Below the pieces are notes generated by a model. The model did no database searches. It was not told the origin of the DNA and was given only the letters and a program-made list of their open reading frames with translations. From Plasmodiophora brassicae (Eukaryota > Endomyxa: Phytomyxea > Phytomyxea > Plasmodiophorida), in contig CP145422.1 in the NCBI GenBank assembly GCA_036867785.1, forward strand, positions 682,001-746,000: DNA of 64,000 bases, read 5' to 3'. The first letter of the stretch is position 1. Every line of letters starts with the position of its first letter. A program made the translations under genes and the position numbers. This document shows, piece after piece, positions 38,940 to 50,973 of the stretch.

Positions 38940-40879
38940 ATGCCGGCTCCTCCTTCGAGACGATGGGACTCGGTGGACCCGCCGTTAAGTCCAGCGACCC
39001 TATCGGCAATATCGACGTTCGAGTTCGAAGCCATGACACCTGTTCAGGCTGCGACAATTCCATTGTTCACGAAGCACCATGACGTCGTTGTTCAGGCGTG
39101 TACAGGTTGGCGATATCCGTTTCAACAGCCCGTGCTTACACTTAAGTCGGTTGATCATCCGTAGGAAGTGGTAAAACTTTATCTTTCCTGGTTCCGATCC
39201 TGGAGATCCTGCTTAGACGGAACGGTACCTGGCCGGCTCGTCACGTTGGGGCTGTCGTGATTTCCCCAACGCGAGAGCTTGCTGCGCAAATATTCGCAGT
39301 CGCCCAGCGTCTACTCGCTGGGGTTCCAGACACCGTGTCTCCCCTACATGCATTGCTTCTTGTTGGTGGTATCCATGCCAACCGTGAAGCAGAGACCCTG
39401 GCCCAGTCTGGGGCCAACATCGTGATCGCGACACCTGGCCGACTGCAATCCACCATCGAATCCAACTCCTTGTCACTCGACCTCCGAACACTCGAGGTGC
39501 ATTCCGCTCTGCCGCTTCAATGTGCTTCACATCCTTACCATCGGCCGATCAGGTGCTTGTCCTGGATGAGGCAGATCGCCTGCTGGACATGGGGTTCGAG
39601 GCCTCCATCACCGCCATTCTTCGTCGGCTTCCCAAACAGCGCCGCACCGGCCTGTTCTCAGCCACACAAACGTCGGCCGTTGAAGGCCTCATCCGAGCCG
39701 GCCTTCGAAACCCATCCAGAATCGACGTCCAGGTTCGAAGAAAGGACACCACACAAGCGACGCCGTTAACGCTGTCCAACCGGTACATGGTCGTCGAGCC
39801 GGATGTGAAACTGGCGCAACTGGTCGCCTTGCTGTCCCCACAGTCGCCTCGTCGCAAGATCATCGTGTTCGTGCTGACGTGTGCGCTGGCCGACTACCTC
39901 GGCGTCGTCCTGTCGAGGCTGACGTCCCTGAAAGGGCGCACGATTCGTGCCCTGCACGGCAGGATGAAACCATCGTCAAGAACGAAACTGTACGCCGAGT
40001 TCGTTGCCGACCAGGACCCATGTGCCCTGCTCTGCACCGACCTCGTCGCTCGCGGGTGCGACGTCCCCGATGTCGACCTCATCGTCCAGTTCGATTCGCC
40101 CCAGGTCTCGGCTCCGCCTGGGTTCACCCATCGCGAACGACTCAGACCGTTGTGTGCAGGACCCCGACTTCTTCGTGCATCGTGTGGGACGAACGGCCCG
40201 AATGGGTCGCTCTGGGGACGCCCTTCTTCTCGTCCTGCCCACCGAGACCGAATACGTCGACGTCCTTCAGGTTCGTGGCGTCCCCATGGACCCGACCGAC
40301 GAAGGCCCGCCGTCCGACGGTCAGGGTCTGACTGACGAGATCCGGTCGCTGGCTCGTAGCGATCGGGACGTGATGGAGAAGGGCCAGCGCGCCTTCGTCT
40401 CGTTCGTTCGCGGGTACAAGGAGCACCTCTGCAACTACGTGTTCCAGCTCGCGCGGCTGCCCCTGGGGCGCTTAGCGGAATCGTTCGGCCTGCTGTTCCT
40501 ACCGCGGATGCCCGAGATCCACAAGGCGTCGGCGGCGCAAACGGCTGGGTTTGATGGACCGACCGACGTCGACCCCGATGCGATCCCATACCTGGAGGCG
40601 TCGCGCGAGAAGCAACGACAGGCGAACCTGGCGACGAAGCGGGCCGAGCGCGCGAAAGCGAAACTGGAACGGGAGCGCGCGCGTGCCGAGGCGCTGGAGC
40701 GCACGAAGGCGGCTGTGAAGGCGCGCCGCAAGCGGAAGCAGAGCGAAACGCAGGACCGCCAGGCCGAATGGGACGACCTGGCCAGCGAGGTCTACGAGTA
40801 CAAGCGGCTGAAGCGCGGCAAGATCACCATGAAGCAGTTCGAGGTGCTGGTCGGCGAGCGGGCGCCCAATGACGAATGA
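38940..40879 (+). CDS. DDX55: DEAD-box RNA helicase DDX55/Spb4
   Basis: Nucleolar helicase for 60S ribosomal subunit maturation. Four exons, 38940-39105, 39165-39496, 39553-40104 and 40160-40879, give 589 residues. The first intron splits Walker A (ACTG|SGKT). Motifs in order: [11 protein letters not shown] (Q), [69 protein letters not shown] and [10 protein letters not shown]. The Spb4 C-terminal region follows ([18 protein letters not shown]), then EKQRQANL and a basic coiled coil ending [28 protein letters not shown] is nearly diagnostic for DDX55. An in-frame region upstream of the ATG is not conserved. Confidence 0.96.
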
Positions 40880-40943
40880 ACCGGTACAATAGTAGTAGCG
40901 GGTCATGGATCTCGACGGTGTAATCAACGGGGCGCGCGGGTCG

Positions 40944-41240
40944 TCAGCTCGCGAACGGGTTGTTGACGTCGCTGGCGAACGTGACGTAGGCGAGCTTGAC
41001 GTCCGGGCGCTTGTAGTACTTTGGCGTGGACGAGCGCGCGAACAGGGCGCGCCGGGTGGCGCCCAGCCGGTTCAGCGTGTTGACGCGCGCCACCGGCAGG
41101 TTGTACAGCTGGCGCAGGTACGCGGCGATCTCCTTCTTGCCGAAGTCGACCGGCACGCGGAACAGCGCCTTGTTCGCCCCCAGGTCCTTCGACGACTTCA
41201 CCAGCATCACCGTCGCCGACAGCAACGTCTTGCGGACCAT
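40944..41240 (-). CDS. MRPL23: Mitochondrial ribosomal protein uL23m
   Basis: 98 residues. The pattern matches mitochondrial uL23 rather than cytosolic uL23/RPL23A: VMLVKSSKDLGANKALFRV, KKEIAAYLRQLYNLPVARVN, TLNRLGATRR, then YYKRPDVKLAYVTF. It lacks the basic N-terminal extension of the cytosolic protein. The start MVRKTLLSAT aligns well with the expected N-terminus. The open frame continues upstream to 41366 but is not conserved. It lies 140 bp downstream of the NCAPD2 stop on the same strand and converges with DDX55. Confidence 0.87.
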   Translation of the reverse strand: MVRKTLLSATVMLVKSSKDLGANKALFRVPVDFGKKEIAAYLRQLYNLPVARVNTLNRLGATRRALFARSSTPKYYKRPDVKLAYVTFASDVNNPFAS

Positions 41241-41380
41241 CGCTGGTCGACCTTGTACACCTCGATCTGGACTGCGCGCGGTGCGGGGTGCGCCCTCGCC
41301 GCACACCGCACCGCTACACACGATGATTACGGTACAACGCTGGGGCAGAGCGACGTACACTGACACGAGTGGACACTACA

Positions 41381-44300
41381 TTAGATAGGGATGTCGGGGA
41401 CGTTGTCGAGGTCGCCGTCACTGCTGCTGCTGCTGGACGAAGACTGGACGGCGGGTTTCCTAGCACGCCGGCAGGCAGGCGGTTTCGAGGTCTTGGGTGC
41501 CGGGCGTCGCCTACTGGAGGATGGGGCGGCGGCGGCGGCGGCCCTGCGGGTGGATGTCGACGACCGCTTTGGGGTCTTGGGCGGCGCAAACACGTCGTCA
41601 TCATTGTCGTCCGGGACGTTCTCCTTGGCGGGCGGCACGGCAGGGCGCGCCGACGCTGCTCGTCGTGCCCGGGGCGTCTTGGCGGGAGCGGCAGCGGAGT
41701 CGTCGCCATCGGAGGAATGCACCGCTTTCTTGCCCCTTGGCTTTCGCGCGCGTCGCAGCGGCTCCTGCTGCTGTTCTTTGTCGGAACCTTCGCCCCCTGC
41801 AGCGGGCCGTTCGTCCGCGTCGGCGTCGTCAGCAGCGGGTGCATGCAGCGACGTCATCCGGCGGTCGAACTCTTCGAGCTGCTCCAGGAACTCGCCTTCG
41901 GCAGCCTTCTTGGCCTTGACAATGATGCCTCGCAGAAGGTTGAACACTTCGTCGTCGTCGAGCTTGTCGCTGTACAGCTTGACCAGCGACATGAACTTCG
42001 CCACGATCTTGGACGACGTGATGTTCAGGCAGCTGAGGCAGTAGGCGTAATTGCGCCAATGCTGGGCATCTGTGCGGGCGACAAACGCTGAGCATTGCGT
42101 CGGCGGGGGGTCGACACACAACCACGATGACCTTCCGTCGTAGGGAAACGATGGCAGAACTTTTCGACAAGGCTCTCGATCTGGCGTTCCTTGTCGACGA
42201 ACTCGATCAGGTACTTGCTGATGCGCTTGAACACGTCGGGGTCCACGCTTTCGACACGAGACAGCCTGGAATGGAGAGGTGAGCGACGCGCGACCACGAC
42301 GCGTGCCGTGCCACCGGACCTGCTGATCGTATCGGGGAGCACATTGTAGATTGGGTTGTTGACCTTCTTGGACAGCTCCGTGAAGAACAGATGGGCCAAA
42401 TCTTTGATAGACGACTCCGGATCGTCGAGGCAGAGCGTAACGGCGGATATCTCACCTTTGACCTTGATCATGTCGTTGAGGATCAGATGCGACAGCACCA
42501 TCAACGTGTTCTTGCGGACACGAGGCACGCCATCCTTCAGCGGTGCGTACATATGGCTCGTCCAGGGATCGATCAAATTCGGGAAGCGGAATGCCAGATC
42601 ACCGAGCGCTCTGCAACCAAGGAGCGTGAATCAGTGCCCAGTTGCGATCCAATGTGATGAATGCGGGACGTACATGACGAGGTTCGCCCGAATGTTAGGA
42701 CATTCTGCCCTTTGGAGGAGTGTGAACAGAAGGCGAAGGTGCTGTTCGCAGAACGACGCCGACACGCACATGATCTTGCAGAGCGCGAGGGACGCAGACA
42801 TCTGCAGAACTTGGTCGGAATACTGAGATGGGTTGCCGATGACGTTGACGAGAAGTGGCGCAATGGCGCCAACAATGCTGTTAGGATCGAGAAGCCCCGC
42901 CTGCGCGCGTTCTTTGAGGACTTCGACTTCGAGTTCGTCAGCTTGACCGCCACCGACGGCTGCAAGCTCGTCATCTTCTTCGATGGTAACGTCTTCCCGG
43001 TCCTGATGGCTGTTCCGCGTTCGCTTCCAGCTGGCTTCGAGCTCCTCGTGGTACACGAGCATTCGGATCGCAGCGTGCCCGACCAGGAAGAACAACTGGG
43101 AGAGCTGCGTCGCGTCACCAAGCAGTTCCCCAAACACGCGCTGAGCATAAAGGTTGAGAACGTCGCTGATAACGGCATCGGGACATGGGTGCAGTTTGAA
43201 AACGGCATCCATAGCCTGCTGAGCAGCGCTGAACCAATGGGGCCCCATGCCGACTTTGGCTTCCAGCACAGAACGCAAGTGACCAAATGCCGGCGAATCG
43301 GCAGGAATGGCATTGGGGGCCATGCGTTGAAGGGCGATGCATGCGGACCGGACCAACGCGCTGTCGGTATGCGATTTAAACGACCTGGACAGGATCTGGT
43401 CCAGGTTGCGATGGATGACATCGGGAAGCGAGAGGCCGGCCATTGCCAGCAGGTCGAGAGCGGCACGCGCTTGCGTCAATGAAGACGACGGGTCTGACAA
43501 GACCCTTACCAAGGACGACACGTGCGCAACGGTTATTGACCCAGCACGGACCAGGTCGGAAACAATGACCTCGAGACACGTCAACTCGGTGACGGTTGTC
43601 CTGACGGCCAGGTTGACAAGGCCGGCGGCGACATCGGTCGACGGGCGCCCCTTGACGTACACGCGATCATAGACGGCGACGATCGCATCTTTGACATCAG
43701 CTTGCTTTGAGTACACTGCGCAAACCACACTAAGAACACATCTCGTTTCAACGCCCAGACTGCAGCTACCAAGTGGCAACATCTTGTGAAGGGCGTTCGT
43801 GGAGCCAGCAATACCGAACTCATGCGCCGCTACAATGAACTCGATAGCAGACAGTGCATCGGACACCGACTTGGAGGACAGCAGCGAGATCATGGTCGAT
43901 ATCACGACCTTATGGTTCAAGTAAGACTCACGAAACACGGCTAGAGGAAAGCGTACCTCGATACGCTGGCAAAACTGCAGGCCGATCTTCAATTGGGACA
44001 CCTCATGGTTGGCGGCGTTTAACTGCGATTCTAGCTCTGCTGACCCGTTCAGGATTGCTGACCGGGCATACGAAGCACGGCGAGGTACCTAATGTCGGAC
44101 GGTTGCCTTCGATGACCATATCATCCTCGTCGTCGCCACCAACTCGTTCCTGTTGTAACGTTCGTCAAAAGCCGGGGCATTATACAATCAGGCGTACCTC
44201 TCCGGATGCGTCCAGCTTCTCCTTCAGGGCGCCAATCTGGGCAACAACGTCATCCATTTTAGCAGCAAACTGCCGTCCATCCAGCTGAGCAGCGAATGGA

Positions 44301-45968
44301 TTGTGTTGAAGGATCGTCGTAAAGAACTGGATAGCTGCCTTCCGGACGAACACTGACTTGTCGAGAAGCCTTTCGGCTGCACCGGCCATCACCTACGAAT
44401 GTCATCGCTGTCAGCATACGTGTTGGTTCGATCTGGGGTTTGCCATACATCGTCAAGGACTTGAAGAGGAATGCGCTCGGCTTCGGCAAGCATTCGCCAG
44501 GTGGCCAGTGCCGCACTGCGAGAGTACGAGGACGAATCCAGGAACCGTTGGACCAGAGTGTGAATGATGGCGGCGCGAAGCTCTGTCGGCATGACCTCGT
44601 CATCGTTGTTTAGAAGAAGTGTCCCCAGCATCTTGATGATCCCATTTCGGAGGGCGTAGTGCTCCGCGTCGATGAAAGGAAGTACGACTGGAAGTGACTG
44701 TACGACTTCTGCCGGCATGCGAGTAGCAATCTCCACGAGAAACGTTGAAATACATTTGCAACTCTGTGCAACACTGGAAGTGAGACGCATGGCACCGTAT
44801 CACACAGACGGTGCGCAAACCAGTAAGTCCCGAGACAGCTGCTTGGAGTCCAGTCGCCCAATCTCGTCAAGTACCCCGATTGCAAACGGTGGGGAACTGA
44901 AGTCGGCGAGCGAATGCTGCAGAAACGCGGCAACAAGTGTCTAAAGCATACGCGATCAGCTTCAGAGCAAGGCTGGGCAGCAACACCCTTACAGCTGCAT
45001 GTTCCGAGGACAGCACGAGCTGAACCAGGCCCGCAATCGCCTGGGCATCCAGCGTGAACGTCGTCATACTTCGTGACACCAGACTGAACATGCAATTCCG
45101 CAGGGCAGCATTTCGAACGGCTGCATTGTCCTTGTCTTCCATCAGCTGTATGCCAACTTGGAAGAGCAACGCGCCAAACTCTACAGCATTGCCTTAGCTA
45201 CGACCAGCGGAATACGATCCTCAAAACGCGTAGAGCACCTTCTTCCGGCTCTCCTGTCCAGAGGCGTTTCAAGGCCTTATGATCGATCATCTCCAGGAAA
45301 GCGCTAGTGACTTTCTCCTTCAAAACGTCCCAATTGTCCTCCTAAAGATACGGGTTAAGCTCTCGACGTGGTGATGGACATGCGCAGCACTGACAGCGTT
45401 CTTGGATTTGGATCCCTTCGACTTGGTCGGCTGAACAACGTCTCGGTACATGCGGCTGACCGCCGTGGACAGTAGATACGAATGCATCTTGAGAGCGTTC
45501 CGGACAATATCGACGCGCTCGCGATTCTCCACCGAGTCCAGGTCGACGTCGCGGTCCATGACGACGGAATTGATGGACCCCACAAGCGATACCAGCGACG
45601 TGCATAATATCGACATGAGGAGCCTGCGATCTGCAGCAGGCATTGCTCCGCAGCCGCTGTCAGGACACCAGGTGAGGTCGGGTGAGTACAGCCTGCAACC
45701 TGACGGACAGCATACCAAACCAGCCAGTACAGGGAGTCGAACGCCTCATGTGCATAAATGTTCGTCGGGTCATTTGTCAACCTGACTTCCACATCTGTCG
45801 CCGTTTCAGACCGCAGGAACCGACGTCCGACCCCGGATCACGACCTGCCAATATCTGCTTCGTATGATGCGCCGGCGGCCCCACCCGATCGTGCAGCGTG
45901 TACCGATCATCCAGGTCCAGCGCCAGGTCCTCCACGTGCAGCGGCACCTTGAATTCCACGATCGACAT
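41381..45968 (-). CDS. NCAPD2: Condensin complex subunit 1 (NCAPD2)
   Basis: HEAT-repeat subunit of condensin I, which compacts mitotic chromosomes. Thirteen exons: 45968-45832, 45781-45716, 45656-45395, 45341-45239, 45180-44993, 44940-44821, 44763-44449, 44392-44198, 44149-44089, 44036-42674, 42610-42320, 42265-42132, 42087-41381. They give 1313 residues with an exact frame. N-terminal region: MSIVEFKVPLHVED, AFDSLYWLV, YLLSTAVSRMYRDV. Central HEAT repeats: AERLLDKSVFVRKAAIQF, CSASFCEQ-type helices. The Cnd1 signature is ALGDLAFRFPNLIDPWTSHM, VRKNTLMVLSHLILNDMIKV, FFTELSKKVNNPIYNVLPD and ESLVEKFCHRF. The tail is acidic/basic low complexity ending VPDIPI. Introns are 44-63 nt. Confidence 0.95.
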
Positions 45969-46447
45969 CGCACGCAGTGCCCCCCGCAGGCGCTGGGCAA
46001 AACTGGGGTTTCGGAACCCCGCCAAAAAAATGGCGATCTGGCCGACGCCGTTCTAGCGAAGACGCGCGCTGCCAGGAAGTTGCACGACATATCAGATAAC
46101 GGTGCAGGTGGACAACTCACCATTGGGAATACGCAGACTCTGCGGTCCTGACGAAATCCTACGATCAGACGAAGGTCTGTTCAACACCCGCCTCAGGTGG
46201 AAAAGCAAACGGGCACATGGCAGGCTGGGAAATGGCTCGTTGACGGCAACTGCCAATTGGCGCCATGTGTGGACGTGCTGGTGCGGCGGACTTTTCGATA
46301 GGTAAAACGCGAGACATACCGCGCGCTCGGACGGAGCATGGCAGTTGACGCGTGCGCATGATCGCCCCCCCGGCCCCGGGGCCCGGTGCGGCGACGGCGT
46401 GCGGTCGTCGTCGGCGGACACTTTTGCTGCACTGAGCGGCGATAGGG
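45969..46447. promoter_or_regulatory. Divergent intergenic region NCAPD2 / DAHP synthase
   Basis: About 480 bp between divergent start codons. A G/C-rich stretch with a CCCCGGGG-like palindrome lies near 46371-46382, close to the DAHP synthase start. No recognised element. Confidence 0.4.
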
Positions 46448-47605
46448 ATGTCCGTCGGGTCTGCGGCGACGCCCGGTGGCCGCCGATCCAGCATGAAACG
46501 CGACGGGATTGCCGAGGGCGACGCCGCGCTGCCGCCCACCGACGACCTGTCCATTGAGTCGTATTCGCCGCTGATCTCGCCGGCCCTGCTGCGCGAGGAG
46601 ATCCCGATGACGCGTCGATCGGCCGCCGCCGTCACGCGCGGCCGCGAACTCGCCGCCGACATCCTGTCGCGCCGCGATGATCGCCTGCTCGTCGTTGTCG
46701 GTCCCTGCAGCCTGCACGACCCGAAGGCGGCGCTCGAGTACGGCGCGCTGTTGGCGCCCGTCGCCGCGCGCCTCGCTCCCGATCTCCACATCGTCATGCG
46801 CGCCTACTTTGAGAAACCAAGGACGACGGTCGGGTGGAAAGGGCTGATCAACGACCCCGACCTGAATGGCAGCTTCAACATCAACAAGGGCCTGCGGACC
46901 GCCCGGCGGCTGCTGTGCGACCTGACCGAACTGGGCGTCCCGGTTGGGTGCGAGTTGCTGGACACGATCTCGCCGCAGTTCATCGCTGATCTGGTGTCGT
47001 GGGGCGCGATTGGCGCGCGTACGACGGAATGCCAGCTGCATCGCGAGCTCGCCAGCGGCGTGTCGTTCCCCATTGGCTTCAAGAACGGGACGAATGGTGA
47101 TGTCCAGATAGCGATCGATGCGATGTGGGCGTCATCGCACCCGCATGTGTTCCTGGGCGTCAACGCTCATGGCCTCGCAACGATCTGCAGAACGCGCGGC
47201 AACGACTGCGTTCACATGATCCTGAGAGGCGGCGCTCACGCGACCAACTACGATGAGCAGAGCGTTGGCGATTGCCTGGAGAGGATTGCCAGGTCGGGCG
47301 TGGGGAACCCCGCTGTCATGGTCGACTGCTCCCATGGGAACTCGAGGAAGGTGCACACGAACCAGCCGGTCGTCTGCGCCGAGGTCGCAAGGCAGGTCGC
47401 CAACGGCAACAGCGGCCTTGTCGGCGTCATGATTGAGTCGAACCTGAAGGGCGGCAACCAGAAACTGTCGAAGGAAGGCGGGCTGGCCGCGCTCGAGTAC
47501 GGCCAGAGCATCACGGACGCCTGCGTATCCTGGGCCGACACTGTCCCTATGCTGGAGCAACTTGCACAGGCCGTTCGCGACCGACGAAAGCATCTGCCAG
47601 TTTAG
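46448..47605 (+). CDS. 3-deoxy-D-arabino-heptulosonate-7-phosphate (DAHP) synthase, class I
   Basis: First enzyme of the shikimate pathway: phosphoenolpyruvate plus erythrose-4-phosphate give DAHP. 385 residues, one exon, the usual length of Aro3/Aro4/AroFGH enzymes. Motifs: DLSIESYSPLISP near the N-terminus (regulatory/dimer region), LLVVVGPCSLHDP, MRAYFEKPRTTVGWKGLIND, GARTTECQLHRELASGV, GFKNGT, ILRGG and VDCSHGNSRK. The metal ligands Cys (GPCS), His (in VDCSHGNS region context), Glu and Asp fall in the expected places. It implies aromatic amino-acid synthesis, so the organism is not an animal. No organelle targeting peptide is evident; the second ATG at 46493 would remove 15 residues. Confidence 0.94.
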   Translation: MSVGSAATPGGRRSSMKRDGIAEGDAALPPTDDLSIESYSPLISPALLREEIPMTRRSAAAVTRGRELAADILSRRDDRLLVVVGPCSLHDPKAALEYGALLAPVAARLAPDLHIVMRAYFEKPRTTVGWKGLINDPDLNGSFNINKGLRTARRLLCDLTELGVPVGCELLDTISPQFIADLVSWGAIGARTTECQLHRELASGVSFPIGFKNGTNGDVQIAIDAMWASSHPHVFLGVNAHGLATICRTRGNDCVHMILRGGAHATNYDEQSVGDCLERIARSGVGNPAVMVDCSHGNSRKVHTNQPVVCAEVARQVANGNSGLVGVMIESNLKGGNQKLSKEGGLAALEYGQSITDACVSWADTVPMLEQLAQAVRDRRKHLPV

Positions 47606-47942
47606 GTGGTACGTTTCGTCGTATGCGATACAGTGTCGTTCTGTCCCACCGGACGCCGTCGTTCCTCGTGATCTTTACGTGTACCGCTATACATATAGCT
47701 CTAGTGGGATCCACAATGGGTAGTCTGGATCTGCTAGTTTGTTGATGGTGTAATCCTGCTGGTTTCATTCGCTGGCGTCATGCGCAATACCAGTGCCCCT
47801 GCTCTTGTCAGTAGTCCCATATGGCATCACCAACGTGCCTCACTGGAAATGAGCTTGGCCAACGTCTCGGGACAGGACAGCGCGGTCCACTGGCAACCTC
47901 AGAATTTATCCATCCTCTTCTAGCTAGAGTGATGCCGATGCC
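47606..47942. other. Convergent intergenic region
   Basis: 337 bp between the DAHP synthase stop and the Sfi1-like stop. AT-richer than the coding flanks around 47680-47760. No gene seen. Confidence 0.4.
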
Positions 47943-50750
47943 TTATCGGATGTGCGTCTTCCAGAACAGGGAGCTGGCCGCATCAGCAGTCGCATTGACC
48001 TGTAGCGCCCGGAACGCTTTCTTGAGCGGGACGAGGTACCTCCATTTGACAACGAACCGTTTCCGCCTGTGGACGACCTCGGCGACGATGCGACGCCACG
48101 CTCGGAACGCTCTGGCTCGATCGACGGCACGCTTCCAGATTCCCATGGCGTCCACCTTTCTTCGTAACACGTCGAAGATCTCAGCGGTGCTCTGTTGGCA
48201 TCTTCGAACACGTTGCGTTCTCTCCCGACAGATAAGCGTCCTCCAGGCGCTGAAAACGGCCGTCTGAAGTTCCACGTTCCTCTCATGCTGCGGGTGTTCG
48301 ACCCTCTCCTTCCATCGATAGACTGCATCGCGAAGCACGCGCGACAATACACGAGCCTGCTTGCAGCGGTTCCGCCATCGTTGCCATAATCGTCGCCATT
48401 CATGCTGCAGGTGAGCGGTATGGGCACGATCCAACGCTCGACGCAACCGACGCTTTTGCAATGTCGCCAATGTCCACCTTCTGAACGCGTTGCTTAGGCA
48501 TGCCCTCATGCGATTGAACGCGATCTGAGCATGGGGACGACGCAGGCTTGCTCGTGAGCGCCATCGATGCCACAGGCGTTTCTGCAGGCGCAGCGGGTAG
48601 ACGACTTCGCTGACCAGGTGCCGGGTTCGGTTACGGCCGTCGAAGACGGTCACCCAGTGCAGGAAGCTCCCTCGCAGGCACGAATACATTGCTAGTGAGT
48701 CGGCTTCTCGGGCCATGCGAGTCGCGTGTCGCCAACGACTCAACGCACGACGTCCACGACGGAACCTGGACGAACGCGTTAGATGCTTCAGAGGCGGGTT
48801 GGCGTTCGCCGACGAACCTCCCCAGAGCATCGACATGTCGAGAAAGGTCAACGGCACAGAGGGCTGAACGCCAGCGCACGAAAGCGACACGTCGGGCGCT
48901 ACGATCCGCCAACATGTCTGCGAGGCGCATTAAGGTAGGTCGTTGCGCCCGATGGTCAGGTACTGGTTCGCGAGCTGGATGATCGGGGTTAGCAAGGGCA
49001 AAGCAGAGAGAGGACCAGTACGCTCACCTGGCGGTCGGCCTGGGCCCGAAGCGATGCCGCTGGTATTGCGGACCGCTGTGGCACAGCGCGCCTTGAACTC
49101 TGCACGACAGATGGCGTGTCTGCTGTCACCGGGCGGCGACGTTATGCCGTCGACGCGATGCTGAAGCTCGTCGCGAAGGTGCAGACGTCGGCGATACGCC
49201 TCATGCCATCTGTAGAATGGGTTCGATGCCGCGTACGGTGCCGCTAGGCGGTCCAGCATCTCGTTTCTCCGGACCTGGATGAGGCGAAGGTGCCAGACCG
49301 TCAGTGCATTCCGGAGCAGGCGATCACGCCGCCATTGAATCAACGATGCCGCCAGCTGAGGCCGATCATGGTCACGAACTGGGGTGGAACGTGCCCAGAG
49401 GCGGAAGGACGCCGTTTGTAGCATAGCCGGGAACCTGGCGTGCATCCGATCGACGAGTGCACGACGAAGGCGCGACAAAGCGGACAGGTTGCAGAGGGTG
49501 ACGAGGAAGATTTGGGCAGTGGTCTTCACGGCCAGCGACCTCGCTAACCGGATCTTCATCAGGACGTCTTCGAGACGCACGGATCGACGAGGACGGCGCC
49601 GAACGTATGCACCTTGACGTAGACCCATGATCATGGGCGCGCGTTCCACAACGACCGACGCGTGATCCCGTTTCAGGTTCAACGCGATCGCACTGCTGAC
49701 GCGAACCTTTTCCTGCAACTCGTCCACTGCATTGTTCAGCGCCCGTTCCTTGATCCGCTGCTCGCGCCGAAGCTCCCGAACCTTCTCCCCGATCAGTCGA
49801 ATCGACTGTAGACGAATAACGTACAGCGCTGGGGAAATCTCCTCTGGGGCATCAACGTCATCGTCCGTGCCACTTGCCGACGACGACGATGCAGCATCAT
49901 CGGCAGCGTTTGCCAAACAGTCCTCAACAATGTCGTGGAGTGTTGTCAGAGCAGCATTCCTATGCTGGGTCTTCGTCCTCTTGGCAGGGCCAGGTGACGA
50001 TGGCGGAGAAGTCGCACGCCTCGTCTCTTCGTGGTGCCTGAGGACCTCTTTGGTGCACTGGGCGGCATATCGTTGCCTTCTGCGAATGCCTTCCTCGACC
50101 CGACGAGCAATGGCAACGTTATGCGAACGGGACTGCCCGCCAGCGCTGGCGGCGATGACACGCGCCCGTGTCGGGTGTGAGCAGGGTGCTACGACTGTAG
50201 CAGCCCGCGTTGACGCATTCGACGTCGCCGGTTTCGCATTAACGGCTTCCTTGCGACTCGGTCTATAGGCCGGTTCCTCGTCGATGATCTTCTCATCGTT
50301 ACGGTTCTGACTGTGGAAGATGTCGTCGCTAAGAAGATCGTATATCGCGGCGAGTGACCGAGCTGGAGGTTCTGCAAGCTTCGGGGGCGGTACTGCTGAA
50401 GGAGGCTCGATATCCTGTTTCGCAACGTGAACCGGCCGATACGATACAGGTTCGACGTTCAGAAGGTGCTCGTATGCGGAGGTGATGTCCCCGATGATGT
50501 CGCAAGAAGCGTCGGCGGGTTTCCCTCTCCGGCCTATGTCCCTGGTCCGCTTCTGGCCGCTGGTGATAACCTGACAGAGAGATGTCAACATCAACCCATA
50601 CGCGATGTATGCGCGATATGCCCCACGACGTACTGGTGCCGTCGACCGACGATTGTACTTGGCGAGGCCGGTGCAGAGACGATACGGGCTGGGCGGTACC
50701 GAGGCCACTTCGCGCCCGACAATATCATGCCAGTCACGAGCGCCGGCCAT
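47943..50750 (-). CDS. Sfi1-like centrin-binding repeat protein
   Basis: Three exons, 50750-49028, 48974-48818 and 48765-47943, give 900 residues. The N-terminal third is disordered (Pro/Ala/Ser-rich, with a helical YAAQCTKEVLRHHEE stretch near 240). From about residue 340 to the end there are repeated helices with the Sfi1 pattern of a Leu and a Trp about every 30 residues: SFRLWARS, SLIQWRRDRLLRNALTVWHL, AFVRWRSAL, ALSRWRHA, RLWHRWRS, AFRRWTLA, RLWQRWRNR, VFSAWRTL, AFRAWRRI. Such repeats bind centrin at spindle poles and basal bodies. No other domain is visible. The start is uncertain: several ATGs lie between 50780 and 50590. Confidence 0.8.
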
Positions 50751-50973
50751 TTCAGCCTGGCATGCTATGTAGCCAGTCACGTCCGACCGCCGACGCTATT
50801 AACTAGAACGCCCAGGAGGCCTCGAGCACAACAGCACCAGCCAGTCACAAACGCGGCAATCGATCCCGCAGCGATGCAGCAGTCGAACGACGACCGCCCT
50901 ATCATGAATGGCATACGACGACCATCGGTAGAAACAAGATGGTCCACAGACAGGGCAAGAAAGGGGCAAACGA

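Noticed and set aside
38940-40160. DDX55 as a broken gene
   Set aside because: Walker A and the helicase motifs are restored by removing introns at 39106-39164, 39497-39552 and 40105-40159.
40944-41240. Cytosolic ribosomal protein uL23 (RPL23A)
   Set aside because: The basic N-terminal extension and the cytosolic signature are missing; the YLRQLYNLPV and RPDVKLAYV pattern fits the mitochondrial protein.
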